The notes under the pieces were generated by a model, which was not told the DNA's origin, ran no database searches, and worked only from the letters and a program-made list of their open reading frames with translations. DNA of 64,000 bases from Paulinella micropora (taxonomy: Eukaryota; Cercozoa; Imbricatea; Euglyphida), in contig BJOX01000059.1 of NCBI GenBank assembly GCA_009731375.1, forward strand, positions 251,822-315,821. Reading direction: 5' to 3'. Shown here in pieces: positions 43,959 to 56,795 of the stretch (positions are counted from its first letter, which is position 1; every line of letters begins with the position of its first letter). Position numbers and translations under genes: made by a program.

Positions 43959-44261
43959 ATGCAAGTTTCACCGGTCATTATCAGTAGTCCATCAGGTTAT
44001 AACATCGGATACAATCCCAGTATGCCACAGAAAGGAGGAAAGAAGAAAGGAAAAAAGAAACAAACAGGTGGGAAAGTAAATTGGAAAAAAGTCGGACAAG
44101 CCATATTGGATGCTAATAGTTTTATCAGAAAGAATAAATTGGTTTCAAAGGATGCTACTTTTCTAAGCGATGTCGGAGTGCCTTATGCGGACCGTGTAGC
44201 GAGGGCGGCGGCCAAACAAGGATATGGCAAGCAACGAGGCGGAGCTGTTAAGTTTCGTTAG
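43959..44261 (+). CDS. Basic GG-motif peptide (core or DNA-condensing type)
   Basis: 100 residues, intact. 'MPQKGGKKKGKKKQTGGK' near the N-terminus, a helical middle (VGQAILDANSFIRKNKLVS) and a C-terminal 'QGYGKQRGGAVKF'. Such Lys/Gly-rich proteins with GG sites are common in Polinton-like viruses and resemble adenovirus core precursors that are cut after xGG/GxG by the viral protease. The QKGGK, QTGGK and QRGGA sites could be cut by the protease encoded downstream. The TAG stop belongs to a GC-rich palindrome. Confidence 0.55.
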   Translation: MQVSPVIISSPSGYNIGYNPSMPQKGGKKKGKKKQTGGKVNWKKVGQAILDANSFIRKNKLVSKDATFLSDVGVPYADRVARAAAKQGYGKQRGGAVKFR

Positions 44262-44291
44262 CAGGGGCAAACCCTCGCACCCCCAGCAGTG
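44259..44291. repeat. GC-rich palindrome 2 (end of the basic peptide gene)
   Basis: TAGCAGGGGCAAACCCTCGC; one arm has a substitution. TAG is used as the stop codon. Confidence 0.8.
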
Positions 44292-44343
44292 GTTTTGTAT
44301 TAAACTAAACTTTATATTAATTTTTTTTGCTATCAATATACCT

Positions 44344-44729
44344 ATGACGAAATTAAGAAGAGGAGGGAAGAAACTTAAACAACGACCGCCTAGGATATAC
44401 AAAACGAAAGATGGCCGACCATATATTAAAGTGAAAGGCAAACGAGCATATCTTAACTTTGGTAAGAAAACGAATGACCTTTCAACACTTCAAATCGTTA
44501 AACTATTTTTGAAATATATGAAAGGGGAGTATCCCTTTCAAACTCCGGTCGTAGGGGCTCTGCCCCTACCCCTACAAAGCAAAAAACCCGCGAGAAAGTA
44601 ATTAAGTCCGACTTCAACAGTCTTGAACACGAGAACCGCAATCAGGTAAGTAATCAGCTAGATAAACTCAAACTGGAAAAGTATGAGCAAATACGCGAGC
44701 TAGAAAAGAAAGACAAAGAAGCAAAATAA
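44344..44729 (+). pseudogene. Basic viral protein interrupted by a GC-rich palindrome
   Basis: MTKLRRGGKKLKQRPP at 44344, then 'KDGRPYIKVKGKRAYLNFG'. After 'GEYPFQTP' the palindrome TAGGGGCTCTGCCCCTA is translated as VVGALPLPLQ, and the frame stops at 44601. In the next frame a charged stretch continues (VIKSDFNSLEHENRN... ELEKKDKEAK) to TAA at 44729. An insertion-caused frame change is likely. Function unknown. Confidence 0.45.
44551..44578. repeat. GC-rich palindrome 3 (shorter variant)
   Basis: TAGGGGCTCTGCCCCTACCC; lacks the CAG after TAG. Confidence 0.7.
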
Positions 44730-44749
44730 CAACAAAATAAAATAGAAGA

Positions 44750-45275
44750 ATGAGAAGCAGAACGAAAAGAAATGAACTCGCACTCATACAGACTAAAACA
44801 GCTCAAGCTCAAAGATTAGAGGATATTAGGAGAGAAATTAAAAAGCAGGATGCCATTAGCAATGCCGTAATTGAAAGAGAAATGGAATTGAAAGAAGCAA
44901 AAGATAAATTAAAAAGAAGGGAAAGAAAACAAAGGGAGTATGTTTTGACCGAAGAAGAAGCCATAGCATTTGCGGAGGAAATTCAAAGAAGGGATGCTGA
45001 AGCAAAACAACGACAAGACGATCTAAGACAGCAAGCGATGGAAGCAGAACAAGGAATCAGACAGAAAAGCATTTATAGCGAAACTAGAAAGAGCTCAAAC
45101 ACTATTTGCTAGCGGTAAGAAAAGATAGATTAGTATCAATAGTTTAGCAAAAAAACTAGGGTGGAAAACGAGGGGGGTCAAACACGGAAACAAAGATGCT
45201 GAAGGCAGAACAGCTTCAGGTTATATCAAAGAAATTACAGCTATCAGACAGGGCGAACTAAACATAACACAAAAT
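44750..45275 (+). pseudogene. Coiled-coil viral protein, frameshifted
   Basis: MRSRTKRNELALIQTK at 44750, followed by about 110 residues of charged heptad-like helix (EIKKQDAISNAVIEREMELK). At about 45060 the frame breaks; the other frames continue 'AKLERAQTLFASGKK' and 'SINSLAKKLGWKTRGVKHG' up to the protease start. It may be a scaffold or structural helix protein; no family is recognised. Confidence 0.4.
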
Positions 45276-46205
45276 ATGACATTTACGGAATTGGAAAATG
45301 CTTTAATAGGGCTAACCACACAGGGCGGAACTGGTGCGAAAAATTGGAAGACATCATTAAAAAAATATTAACTAAGATGATGATAAAAAAGCATTTGAAA
45401 CGAAGTGAATGGAAAGCAAAATCAAAGAAAAAAGAATTAGTAAATACTCTAATAAACAAAATGTATGCCGACCCCAACACATATAAAGCACTTTCAAATG
45501 AATTCAAGATACAACCAGAGCGACCATCACCACCACCCACAGAAGAGCAACCACCAGCCCCCGAGGAAGTTCAACCACCACCCACAGAAGAGCAACCACA
45601 ACCAGAAGGGATAGAGGAAGTTCAACCACCCACCCCCGAACAAAATGAGCAAGAGGTAGCAGGGGACTTCGTCCCCCGCACCCCCTCCGATGGGGTTGTA
45701 GGGGCTGGAAGCACCTACAGAGGTTTAATGACGGACGAAATAGACAACATTATGAAAAAGCGCGATTGGTATTTGGGGACGGTAGCCAGCGATGAAATAA
45801 ACAAACTGAAGCCAGAAAAAGAAAAAAGCACGGGTTTATTATGAACACAGACCCAAGCACCAAAAAGGGCAACATTGGATTGCTGTTTATACTTCTTTAG
45901 ACGGCGATAGAAGCATAGAGATATACGACCCACTCGCTTTGTATAAACCGAGTGAAGACTTCCAACACCAAATGAAACAGCTAATAGATAAAAGCCGTCC
46001 TGATAGTTATTTACTAATGAAAGTTAATCAAGTTAAACAACAATCAGACACCTCAGATACTTGCGGGTGGCATAGTTTGAGTTTTCTTTTAGAGCGGGCG
46101 AAAGGGAACCGCTTTCAATTCGCAAGCGGTTGGACGGACTTAAAAGAAAAAGAAGCGGAGGAGTTGAAAGCCCAGAACGGCTACGGCTTTGATACCTTTA
46201 TTTAG
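45276..46205 (+). pseudogene. Adenain/Ulp1-type cysteine protease (maturation protease), frameshifted
   Basis: ATG at 45276 (MTFTELENALIGL). A frame change in an A7 run near 45360 leads to a basic region, a Pro/Glu-rich linker (PPPTEEQPPAPEE repeats), a translated GC-rich palindrome (VAGDFVPRTPS) and 'DWYLGTVASDEI'. A second change near 45842 leads to the catalytic part: His in 'GQHWIAVYTS', Asp in 'IEIYDPLA', then a Gln-rich lead into the Cys of 'DTCGWHSLSFLLERA'. This His-Asp-Gln-Cys arrangement is that of C5/C48 proteases, which mature capsid proteins. Follows the ATPase and core peptides as in virophages. Stop TAG at 46203 belongs to a palindrome. Confidence 0.8.
45656..45720. repeat. GC-rich palindrome 4 (translated inside the protease gene)
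   Basis: TAGCAGGGGACTTCGTCCCC then CGCACCCCC and a second, nested GGGG pair. Here the TAG is out of frame and the insert is read as protein. Confidence 0.8.
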
Positions 46206-46240
46206 CAGGGGCAAGCCCCCGCACTCCCTCCGTTGTGGAG
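46203..46240. repeat. GC-rich palindrome 5 (end of the protease gene)
   Basis: TAGCAGGGGCAAGCCCCCGC, TAG used as the stop. Could act as a 3'-end hairpin. Confidence 0.8.
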
Positions 46241-46290
46241 GTAATTAAAACAAACAATATATTTTCTAATATATATAATTTTTTGAGGTC

Positions 46291-46318
46291 GTAGGAGGTT
46301 TAAAAAAAATCTCCTACA
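46291..46318 (+). promoter_or_regulatory. Hairpin directly before the truncated viral ORF
   Basis: GTAGGAGGTTT and AAATCTCCTAC form an inverted repeat right before ATG 46319, preceded by an AT-rich TATATTTTCTAATATATA. Confidence 0.4.
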
Positions 46319-46384
46319 ATGGATTACCGCGGAGGTAGGAGTTGCAACATTTACTATGTCAATAGCAAAAATCTAGCCGTCTAG
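46319..46384 (+). pseudogene. N-terminal stub of the next viral gene, cut by satellite
   Basis: Opens with a good ATG context after a promoter-like stretch and reads MDYRGGRSCNIYYVNSKNL before the 8-mer satellite introduces TAG. In virophages and related viruses the protease is followed by minor and major capsid genes, so this could be the start of a capsid gene; the 20 residues are too few to tell. Confidence 0.35.
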
Positions 46385-46855
46385 CTGTCTAGCTGTCTAG
46401 CTGTGTAGCTGTGTAGCTGTCTAGCTGTCTAGCTGTCTAGCTGTCTAGCTGTCTAGCTGTCTAGCTGTCTAGCTGTCTAGCTGTCTAGCTGTCTAGCTGT
46501 CTAGCTGTCTAGCTGTCTAGCTGTCTAGCTGTCTAGCTGTCTAGCTGTCTAGCTGTCTAGCTGTCTAGCTGTCTAGCTGTCTAGCTGTCTAGCTGTCTAG
46601 CTGTCTAGCTGTCTAGCTGTCTAGCTGTCTAGCTGTCTAGCTGTCTAGCTGTCTAGCTGTCTAGCTGTCTAGCTGTCTAGCTGTCTAGCTGTCTAGCTGT
46701 CTAGCTGTCTAGCTGTCTAGCTGTCTAGCTGTCTAGCTGTCTAGCTGTCTAGCTGTCTAGCTGTCTAGCTGTCTAGCTGTCTAGCTGTCTAGCTGTCTAG
46801 CTGTCTAGCTGTCTAGCTGTCTAGCTGTCTAGCTGTCTAGCTGTCTAGCTGTCTA
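46372..46855. repeat. (TAGCTGTC)n satellite
   Basis: About 60 nearly perfect copies of an 8-bp unit, ending at a 10-N gap. Only the first few units vary (CTGTGTAG). Confidence 0.97.
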
Positions 46856-46865
46856 NNNNNNNNNN

Positions 46866-48440
<1,575 letters not shown>

Positions 48441-48659
48441 TGCGTAGAATCCCTCTGTATATTGTTATGTATGTATGTTATGTATGTATGTGTGTATGTA
48501 TGTATGTATGTATGTATATGTGTATGTATATGTGTGTGTGTGTATTTATGTATGTATGTATGTATGTATGTATGTATTTATGTAATGTATGTATGTATGT
48601 ATGTATGTATGTAGGACATTATGAAGTTTCTCTCCACCAACAACTTTGTCACGGTTCTG

Positions 48660-48755
<96 letters not shown>

Positions 48756-50290
48756 AGCAGAATGAGCTCAAAGCTGCGCGATTTCACCGTTGAAATTGAA
48801 CCACTTCCAGTAAGCATGGCTTCTGGTGATTTTCTTTCAGAAATAGTTATTTAATTACAGGGGTTCAGCGGACCACGAGTGACCGTGCTCACACCTTTGC
48901 ATAAGGTTAGATTCAAGTTAGTACTAAGGCTGGATAACGGAAAAGGGCTGAGGGCTAGGATTGAATTCAATGCTGCTGGTTCTTTGTGTGACACAAACGA
49001 AGCTCAGATACACTGGCCAGCAGGATTGCCCTGCCATCCCCCCGCGCCCACCCCCCACACTTCCAACTGGGAGCCTTCAAATGATAAATTTTTTATAAGC
49101 CAACTTTGAGCTTGTTTTTTGTTTTCCTCTGCCAACATGACAACCGAGGACTTGTGACATTCCGACCGGTTGAACGGTGTGACTGAAGTCAACCATCAGG
49201 TGTAAATTAACAAGCAGAATCGAAATCAGTTTAATTTCAAGTTAGCGATCATAGTATATTTTTATATCACCATTATTAATACTTCAGCTGCCGCATGATT
49301 TCGACGGCTCTATATTTTCTGCTTTGACTCATGACCTGCTGCTCGTATTCGGAAAAGGGCCGGTATTAATATCATGATTTACTATTTCAAGTACTATTAA
49401 TACTTTATTTGAGTGCATTTTGCACGTTACGAGGCTATTTGAAGTTCTGTTGGTATTACTATCAATATGCTACTCAGGCTAGCCTCGGAGTGACCTGCTA
49501 CAGCTACTCGTATCAGAGAACGACTCTCATCTAATACTATTTAACTCAGACTACTACGTGACTGTACTCCGACATATGTAGATCCCAGAGTCAGTCACTC
49601 GTTTCGACTTCACGTAGTCGAGTCAGGGTATTACACCCGCTACCACTTTTATTATTATCATTATTATTAATATTATTATATTGTATTTTCCCGATGACAG
49701 AGGCGGTCAGATGCCATTGCCGTTTTGTCTGGAGGTTTGGAGGTTGAGCTTCAATGCCAGTTTGCACGTTGCACTGACAAGCCTTCACACACACATTTCG
49801 AACTGCAAGGGAGGGAGAAGGGATCCTGACACATACTGTGCTCGGTCCCCTAATATCATAAATCGCTCATATTCAATAAACTTGTTATAGTGAGTCGTAC
49901 ATTCCGAGTCTGGTCGAGATATAATTTCCACATCCTAAGATCGATCGTGTTCGAATCCTGCTGTGTAATAAAAGCTATCCTCTATCTTCTTCCACCTACT
50001 TATATTTCATGTAAAAAAAAGCAAGAAGCGACAAGCGCGCCTGCTTGCGAATTTTTTTTTTGATATGGAACAAAATTATTCCTGCCGGACATCGCCATGT
50101 TCAGGCCTGTTCTACACCACCCAAATTTCTGGGTTCTGGGTGTGAAAGTGGCACCACAGGCCAGGCTTTTCAGGAAGCCAAGTCAGGAAGTGGCCCCAGA
50201 AACCGGGAAATCTGGGTGTAGAACGCGCCTATTTAGTAGTACTGCGAAGATGTCTGGGTTCTGGGCGTGAAAGTGTTACCTATCAATAGC
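48441..50290. other. Mixed repeats then about 1.5 kb of unique, unassigned sequence
   Basis: TATG repeats and CT/CA tracts (48660-48755) flank two short exon-like open stretches (48614-48660, after GTAG; 48757-48855, after GCAG) that I could not assign. 48860-50290 is moderately AT-rich with short poly-T runs and no coding sequence I can support. Confidence 0.5.
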
Positions 50291-51003
50291 AGACAGAGAA
50301 TTAGATGGATAGATAGATAGATAGATGGATTGATATATATTTTTATATATATATATACATAGATACATAGATAGACAGATAGATAGATAGATAGGTGGAT
50401 AGATAGATAGATAGATAGATAGATATACAGATAGATAGATAGATAGGTAGATAGATATATAGATAGATAGATAAGCTTAAGTAGATAGATAGATAGATAG
50501 ATAGATATATAGATAGATAAGTAGATAGAGAAACATAGATAGATACACAGATGGACAGAGAGATAGATATGCATACATACTGGATTAGTCCTTCTCGGTG
50601 GTCTCAGCTTTTTCCTTTTTTTTCACCACCTTGGCCGCATGATGCCTAGATAGATAGATAGTTGGATTGGTAGATAGATAGATAGATAGATAAATAGATA
50701 GTAGATAGATAGATAGATAAATAGATAGATAGATATATAGATAGATAGATAGATGACCGTATTGATAACAGATATACATAACATACATAACATACATGCA
50801 TTCAGCACAAAACCAAATTTTTACATCCTGCACATCCTGATGGCGCGTGGCGCAACATAACCATAACCTAAACTTTTCCGGTCCCGGGTGGCAAAAAAAC
50901 AGCAGCCCCACCACCACCTTTGAAAACTCACTCATCATTTTTTTTCCCCCCTCTCGAATCAAAATTCACTAGTGATACAAAAAGTGCAGGAAGGGGCAGA
51001 GAA
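50291..51003. repeat. (GATA)n tracts with a short unassigned minus-strand stretch
   Basis: GATA variants 50305-50570 and 50648-50755. Between them 50585-50645 reads on the minus strand as a basic/acidic peptide end (KVVKKKEKAETTEKD), possibly the last exon of an unknown gene. 50760-51003 is unassigned. Confidence 0.5.
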
Positions 51004-51190
51004 NNNNNNNNNNNNNNNNNNNNNNNNNNNNNNNNNNNNNNNNNNNNNNNNNNNNNNNNNNNNNNNNNNNNNNNNNNNNNNNNNNNNNNNNNNNNNNNNN
51101 NNNNNNNNNNNNNNNNNNNNNNNNNNNNNNNNNNNNNNNNNNNNNNNNNNNNNNNNNNNNNNNNNNNNNNNNNNNNNNNNNNNNNNNNNN

Positions 51191-51639
51191 AATGCGTCTA
51201 GACACACATTTGACGTGTTTGGCGGGCGAGCCGGAGCCGGGCTGGCGAGCCCGCAAAACACGACTAAAATTCGGCGCGGCCGCATATGTTAGTTTTTATC
51301 GGTAACCTGACCACAGTCTGTGGAGGTGACCGATAAAGAAAGGTCTCCGCAGGCCTGGGTGGCTGACTCATGCCACCGGACAACCGAGTTTTTGAGGTAG
51401 TCTAGAAAGCCCAACTAAGCTAGTACTAGGTCCATACACCTACTTACCTACTGACCTACTTACCTACTTACCTATTTTAGTAAAATACCTATTTACTTAC
51501 CTACTTACTTACTTACCTACCTACCTACCTACTTGCTTACTTATCTGTCTGCCTGACGTTCCCACAGTTGCCGATACATATATATATATATAATATAATT
51601 ATTATTATTACAATATATACATACATATATATATGTATA

Positions 51640-51679
<40 letters not shown>

Positions 51680-51727
51680 GCCAGATAGATTGATGGATTG
51701 CCTTCGGGGTCCATGACAGCCAGCCAG

Positions 51728-51787
<60 letters not shown>

Positions 51788-51840
51788 TTTTAATAGACAG
51801 ATAGATAGATAGATAGATTGCCTTCGGGGTCCATGACAGC

Positions 51841-51896
<56 letters not shown>

Positions 51897-52060
51897 ATAG
51901 ATAAATAGATGGATAGTAGATAGACCAATAGATGGATAAGTAGATAGATAGATATATGAGATATCGCAAAAGGAATGTAGCCCTTGCAAAGGAACGCAGT
52001 TTCACATCAAACAGCGATTTGTGTACTGTGCATGTGTTCGGGATGGGAATCACGGGTAGA
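51191..52060. repeat. GC-richer unique patch, then CTTA, TA and GATA tracts
   Basis: 51191-51420 is unusually GC/CpG-rich for this region, with no gene recognised. Then TACC/TACT repeats, TA repeats, and two 'TTGCCTTCGGGGTCCATGAC' copies (51698 and 51817). 51960-52060 is the inverted copy of 33428-33540. Confidence 0.65.
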
Positions 52061-52064
52061 CTGT

Positions 52065-52077
52065 AGATCGATAGATC

Positions 52078-52109
<32 letters not shown>

Positions 52110-52197
52110 TATAGATAGATAGATAGATAGATAGCATACATGATGTTTCCACAATTGCCTTCTGGGCCCATGACGGCGACGATAGATAGATAGATAG

Positions 52198-52228
<31 letters not shown>

Positions 52229-52341
52229 GAGAATACATGATGTTTCCACAATTGCCTTCTGGTCCCATGACGGCGACGATATATAGATAGATCGATAGAT
52301 AGATAGATCGATAAATAGATAGATCGATAGATAGATAGATC

Positions 52342-52372
<31 letters not shown>

Positions 52373-52381
52373 CGATCGATC

Positions 52382-52422
<41 letters not shown>

Positions 52423-52468
52423 CATACATGATGTTTCCACAATTGCCTTCTGGGCCCATGACGGCGAC

Positions 52469-52525
<57 letters not shown>

Positions 52526-52560
52526 GTCGATATTTCATCTATCTATCGATCGATCGATCG
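52065..52560. repeat. GATA tract with interspersed 50-bp cassette
   Basis: The cassette 'CATACATGATGTTTCCACAA' + TTGCCTTCTGGGCCCATGAC + GGCGACGAT appears at about 52133, 52234 and 52424 inside GATA/GATC repeats, and again at 53031, 53127, 53330 and 53525. Confidence 0.9.
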
Positions 52561-52567
52561 ATTTATC

Positions 52568-53001
52568 TAATGTCAGAAAAAAGGAGCTTCTGATTTCGTC
52601 AACCAGGAAGTCTGTGGGTAAAGTATTAACCCGATGCCCAGCTAAGCCGTGATGTTTGCACGGAAGGGACTGATACAGGCAATACCAAAGCTCCCTAGTA
52701 CCAGGCGGGGCCAGGGCTCGTTCCATAAAGCGCCCCTTGCAGAACGAGCTCCCACCTCCATTACAGAGGGCCCAGTAAGCAGATGGAGTTTCGAGACTGT
52801 TCGACAGTCTAGTATAAACCGACAGAGCACTGTGGGTTTTATTCCGGGCTCAACAAGCGAGAAAGGGCACCCTGAGGGAACAGGATTGTGCTTCCCGTCG
52901 CTATTTCGGCATATGACTTATAGGCGTATGGCTAGGCACACATAAGGCACCCCACCACGGGCCCAGCACACCCACACCATCCCCTAATTCTCTGTCTGTC
53001 A
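52568..53001. repeat. 434-bp dispersed repeat (R434), copy 1
   Basis: Starts CTAATGTCAGAAAAAAGG and ends TTCTCTGTCTGTC. Copy 2 (58100-58533) differs at only a few bases; copy 3 starts at 63976 and leaves the window. All three sit in GATA tracts after an ATATCGA or similar junction. A 98-residue ORF is open in both full copies but has no recognisable domain. Confidence 0.9.
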
Positions 53002-53004
53002 GAT

Positions 53005-53084
53005 AGATCGATAGATAGATAGATAGATAGCATACATGATGTTTCCACAATAGCCTTCTGGGCCCATGACGGCGACGATAGATC

Positions 53085-53125
<41 letters not shown>

Positions 53126-53422
53126 CATACATGATGTTTCCACAATTGCCTTCTGGGCCCATGACGGCGTCGATAGATAGATAAATAGATAGATAGATAG
53201 ATAGATAGATAGATCGATAGATAGATAAGATAGGTAGATAGATAGATAGATAGATAGATCGATAGATAGATAGATAGATAGATAGATCGATAGATAGATA
53301 GATAAATAGATAGATAGATAGATAGATAGCATACATGATGTTTCCACAATTGCCTTCAGGCCCCATGACAGCGACGATAGATTATCTATAGATAGATAGT
53401 TAGATAGATAGATAGATAGATC

Positions 53423-53453
<31 letters not shown>

Positions 53454-53600
53454 CAGAGATAGAGATGGATAGAGAGAGAGAGAGAGGGAGACAGGAGAGA
53501 GAGAGAGAGAGAGAGATAGATAGCATACATGATGTTTCCACAATTGCCTTCTGGGCCCATGACAGCTAGCCATGCGGCGAAGGTACCCATCGAAAGCATC
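53005..53600. repeat. GATA tract with the 50-bp cassette, then GA tract
   Basis: Four cassette copies separated by GATA runs of 40-150 bp; the last is followed by 'AGCTAGCCATGCGGCGAAGG'. Confidence 0.9.
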
Positions 53601-53898
53601 CATGCACACGAAACCTAGGTAGGTAGGTAGGTAGCTAGGTGGGTAGGTAGGTAGGTAGGTAGGTAGGCAGGCAGGTAGACAGGAGCAAGCATGACAGAAA
53701 CGTAGGTAGGTAGGTAGGTAGGTAGGTAGGTAGGTAAACAAACTTGACACTACACAACACAACACGAGCAAGTGGACAGAAACGTATGTATGTATGTATG
53801 TATGTATGACAGCTAGCCATGCGGCCAACGTACCCATGGAAAGCATCCATGCACACGAAACCTTCACAGATACGTATGTATGTATGTAGTAATAGTAA
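53601..53898. repeat. (TAGG)n and TATG tracts with duplicated linker
   Basis: Two 'ACCCATGGAAAGCATCCATG'-type linkers (53587, 53831) and TAGG repeats; no gene. Confidence 0.8.
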
Positions 53899-53900
53899 TG

Positions 53901-53936
<36 letters not shown>

Positions 53937-54205
53937 GTGCTTCTCTGTCAATGGCTGATGCATTTCTGCACATGCGCCTCCATCGTCTCACCCGTGAGGG
54001 GAGTACGAAGAATTGACGATAAGCTCTAATGACACCCCCGCAAGGGCAGTTCCAACACTTCCAGACGGGCCGGTATGTTCAATGAAAATACTGGTCCAGA
54101 AATAGACCGGTATGTTCAATGAAAATACTGGTGGCACCGACGGGAATCGAACTGGCGACAGGGCCCAGATGGTAGAACTTGACCACTGGGCTATCACGGT
54201 GTCCA

Positions 54206-54242
<37 letters not shown>

Positions 54243-54308
54243 TGGCTAAAGTGCCCATGGACAGCATCCATGCACACGAAACCTTCACAGATACGTATGT
54301 ATGTAGTA

Positions 54309-54383
<75 letters not shown>

Positions 54384-54442
54384 TGGCTAGACAGCATCCA
54401 TGCACACGAAACCTTCACAGATACGTATGTATGTATGTAGTA

Positions 54443-54481
<39 letters not shown>

Positions 54482-54712
54482 GTGCTTCTCTGTCAATGGC
54501 TGATGCAAATCTGCACATGCGCCTCCATCGTCTCACCCGTGAGGGGAGTACGAAGAATTGACGATAGGCTCTAATGACACCCCCGCACGGGCAGTTCCAA
54601 CACTTCCAGACAGACCGGTATGTTCAATGAAAATACTGGTGGCACCGACGGGAATCGAACTGGCGACAGGGCCCAGATGGTAGAACTTGACCACTGGGCT
54701 ATCACGGTGTCC

Positions 54713-54786
<74 letters not shown>

Positions 54787-54856
54787 TGGCTAAAGTGCCC
54801 ATGGAAGGCATCCATGCACACGAAACCTTCACAGATACGTATGTATGTATGTAGTA

Positions 54857-54943
<87 letters not shown>

Positions 54944-55124
54944 GTGTATCTGGTGTATCTCCTGCCAATTGCTGAGCCAAAAGGCCATGTGCATCCAGTC
55001 CTCCATTCCATAAGGAAAGTCTCCACACCAATCGGTGGAATAAAGGAAGTGACGGCATAGAACATTACTCTAGGAGCTTTATACCAATCAGCCCATGGAA
55101 AGGACCGATGGCCTATGTACTCCC

Positions 55125-55171
<47 letters not shown>

Positions 55172-55231
55172 TGGCTAAAGTGCCCATGGACAGCATCCAT
55201 GCACACGAAACCTTCACAGATACGTATGTAT

Positions 55232-55293
<62 letters not shown>

Positions 55294-55471
55294 TTTTAAT
55301 AATACGGCTAAAGTGCCCATGGACAGCATCCATGCACACGAAACCTTCACAGATACGTATGTATGTATGTATGTACGTATGTATGTTATGTTATGTATGC
55401 ATGTATGTATTTATCACAGATACGTATGTATGTATGTAGTAATAGTAATAATAATAATAATAATAATGATA

Positions 55472-55557
<86 letters not shown>

Positions 55558-55560
55558 GAT
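53899..55560. repeat. Cluster of TTA-tailed SINEs and a 70-bp linker
   Basis: SINE family 1 at 53936-54207 (-) and 54480-54715 (-; one internal unit only), family 2 at 54943-55127 (-), joined by TAA tracts. A ~70-bp linker (GGCTAAAGTGCCCATGGA... CCTTCACAGATACGTATGTA) occurs at 54242, 54386, 54786, 55172 and 55306, each between a TAA and a TATG tract. Confidence 0.85.
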
Positions 55561-56000
55561 AATGTATGTATGTGTGTATGTATGTATGTATGTATGCGCA
55601 CTGGCAGCTGCTGCTGCTGCCTGTATGCATGTATGTATGTATGTATGTATGCATGTATGCGCACTGGCAGCTACTACTGCTGCCTGTATGTATGTATGTA
55701 TGTATGTATGTATGTATGAATGAATGTATACCAGCATGGCCCTGCTACTGCCTGCCTGTATGTATGTATGTATGTATGTATGTATGTATGTATGTATGTA
55801 TGTATGTATTGTATGTATGTATGTATGTATGTATGAATGAATGAATGCCAGCGCGGCCCTGTACTGTATGTATGTATGTATGTATGTATGTATGCGCACT
55901 GGCAGCTGCTGCTGCTGCCTGTATGTATGTACGTATGTATGTATGTATGTATGTATGTATGCATGCATGTACATACAAAACACATAGATTACACGTAATA
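55561..56000. repeat. TATG tracts with GCACTGGCAGCTGCTGC units
   Basis: Three copies of 'TGCGCACTGGCAGCT' plus a CTG run (55596, 55659, 55894) and two 'GCATGGCCCTG'-type linkers. No gene. Confidence 0.85.
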
Positions 56001-56503
56001 TTAGATTGCATGACATTCAATTACATGACAGTGGATTGCATTGCATTGCATTGCATTGCATTCCATTACATTCCATTACAATGCATTACATTGCATTACA
56101 ACAATGCATTACATTCCATTGCCATGCATTACAATGCATTACATTACAGTACATTACAGTACATTACATCACATTACATCACATTACATCACATTACATC
56201 ACATTACATTACAGACATACATAATTACCGTCAGTGCGATGAGGGAGCCGATGGCGATGAAGTGTTGGATAGATTACATTACATTAACATTACATCACAT
56301 TATATTACATCACATCACATTACATCACATTACAGACATACATAATTACCGTCAGTGCGATGAGGGAGCCGATGGCGATGAAGCATTGGATAGATTTTAT
56401 TGCATTAACATTACATTACATTACATCGCATTACATCACATGAAAGACATACATAATTTTGTATCTATCTATCTATCTATCTGTCTATCTATCTATCTAT
56501 CTG

Positions 56504-56567
<64 letters not shown>

Positions 56568-56591
56568 CCTATCTACCTATCTATCTATCTG

Positions 56592-56659
<68 letters not shown>

Positions 56660-56715
56660 ATTACCGTCAGTGCGATGTATCTATCTATCTACCTATCTAC
56701 CTATCTATCTATCTG

Positions 56716-56795
<80 letters not shown>

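Larger units (their letters stand above)
35664..46384. mobile_element. Degenerate Polinton-like virus / virophage-type element
   Basis: An AT-rich 10.7-kb block with Polinton-type integrase, A32/FtsK-type packaging ATPase, adenovirus-like protease, S74 fibre and GG-motif basic peptides. Together these define the Polinton-like virus and virophage group. Major capsid protein and DNA polymerase are not visible. The left end is cut by CACTA-A and the right end by an 8-bp satellite, so terminal repeats cannot be examined. Most genes have frameshifts or stops, so it is an old endogenous copy. The host is the alga or protist itself. Confidence 0.8.

Noticed and set aside
35664-46384. An active, complete virophage
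   Set aside because: Integrase is truncated, and ATPase, protease, methyltransferase and fibre are broken; capsid genes are not seen.
46372-46855. CRISPR array
   Set aside because: The 8-bp unit is contiguous, with no spacers. The cassettes at 52-53 kb and 60.7-61.7 kb are separated by low-complexity DNA, not unique spacers.
48614-48855. Exons of a host gene between CT/CA tracts
   Set aside because: Splice-like borders exist but the encoded segments are 15-30 residues with no recognisable family and no consistent joining.
52568-53001. R434 as part of rDNA or a coding gene
   Set aside because: A 98-codon ORF is shared by both copies, but the copies are almost identical, so an open frame says little; I could not match it to rRNA.
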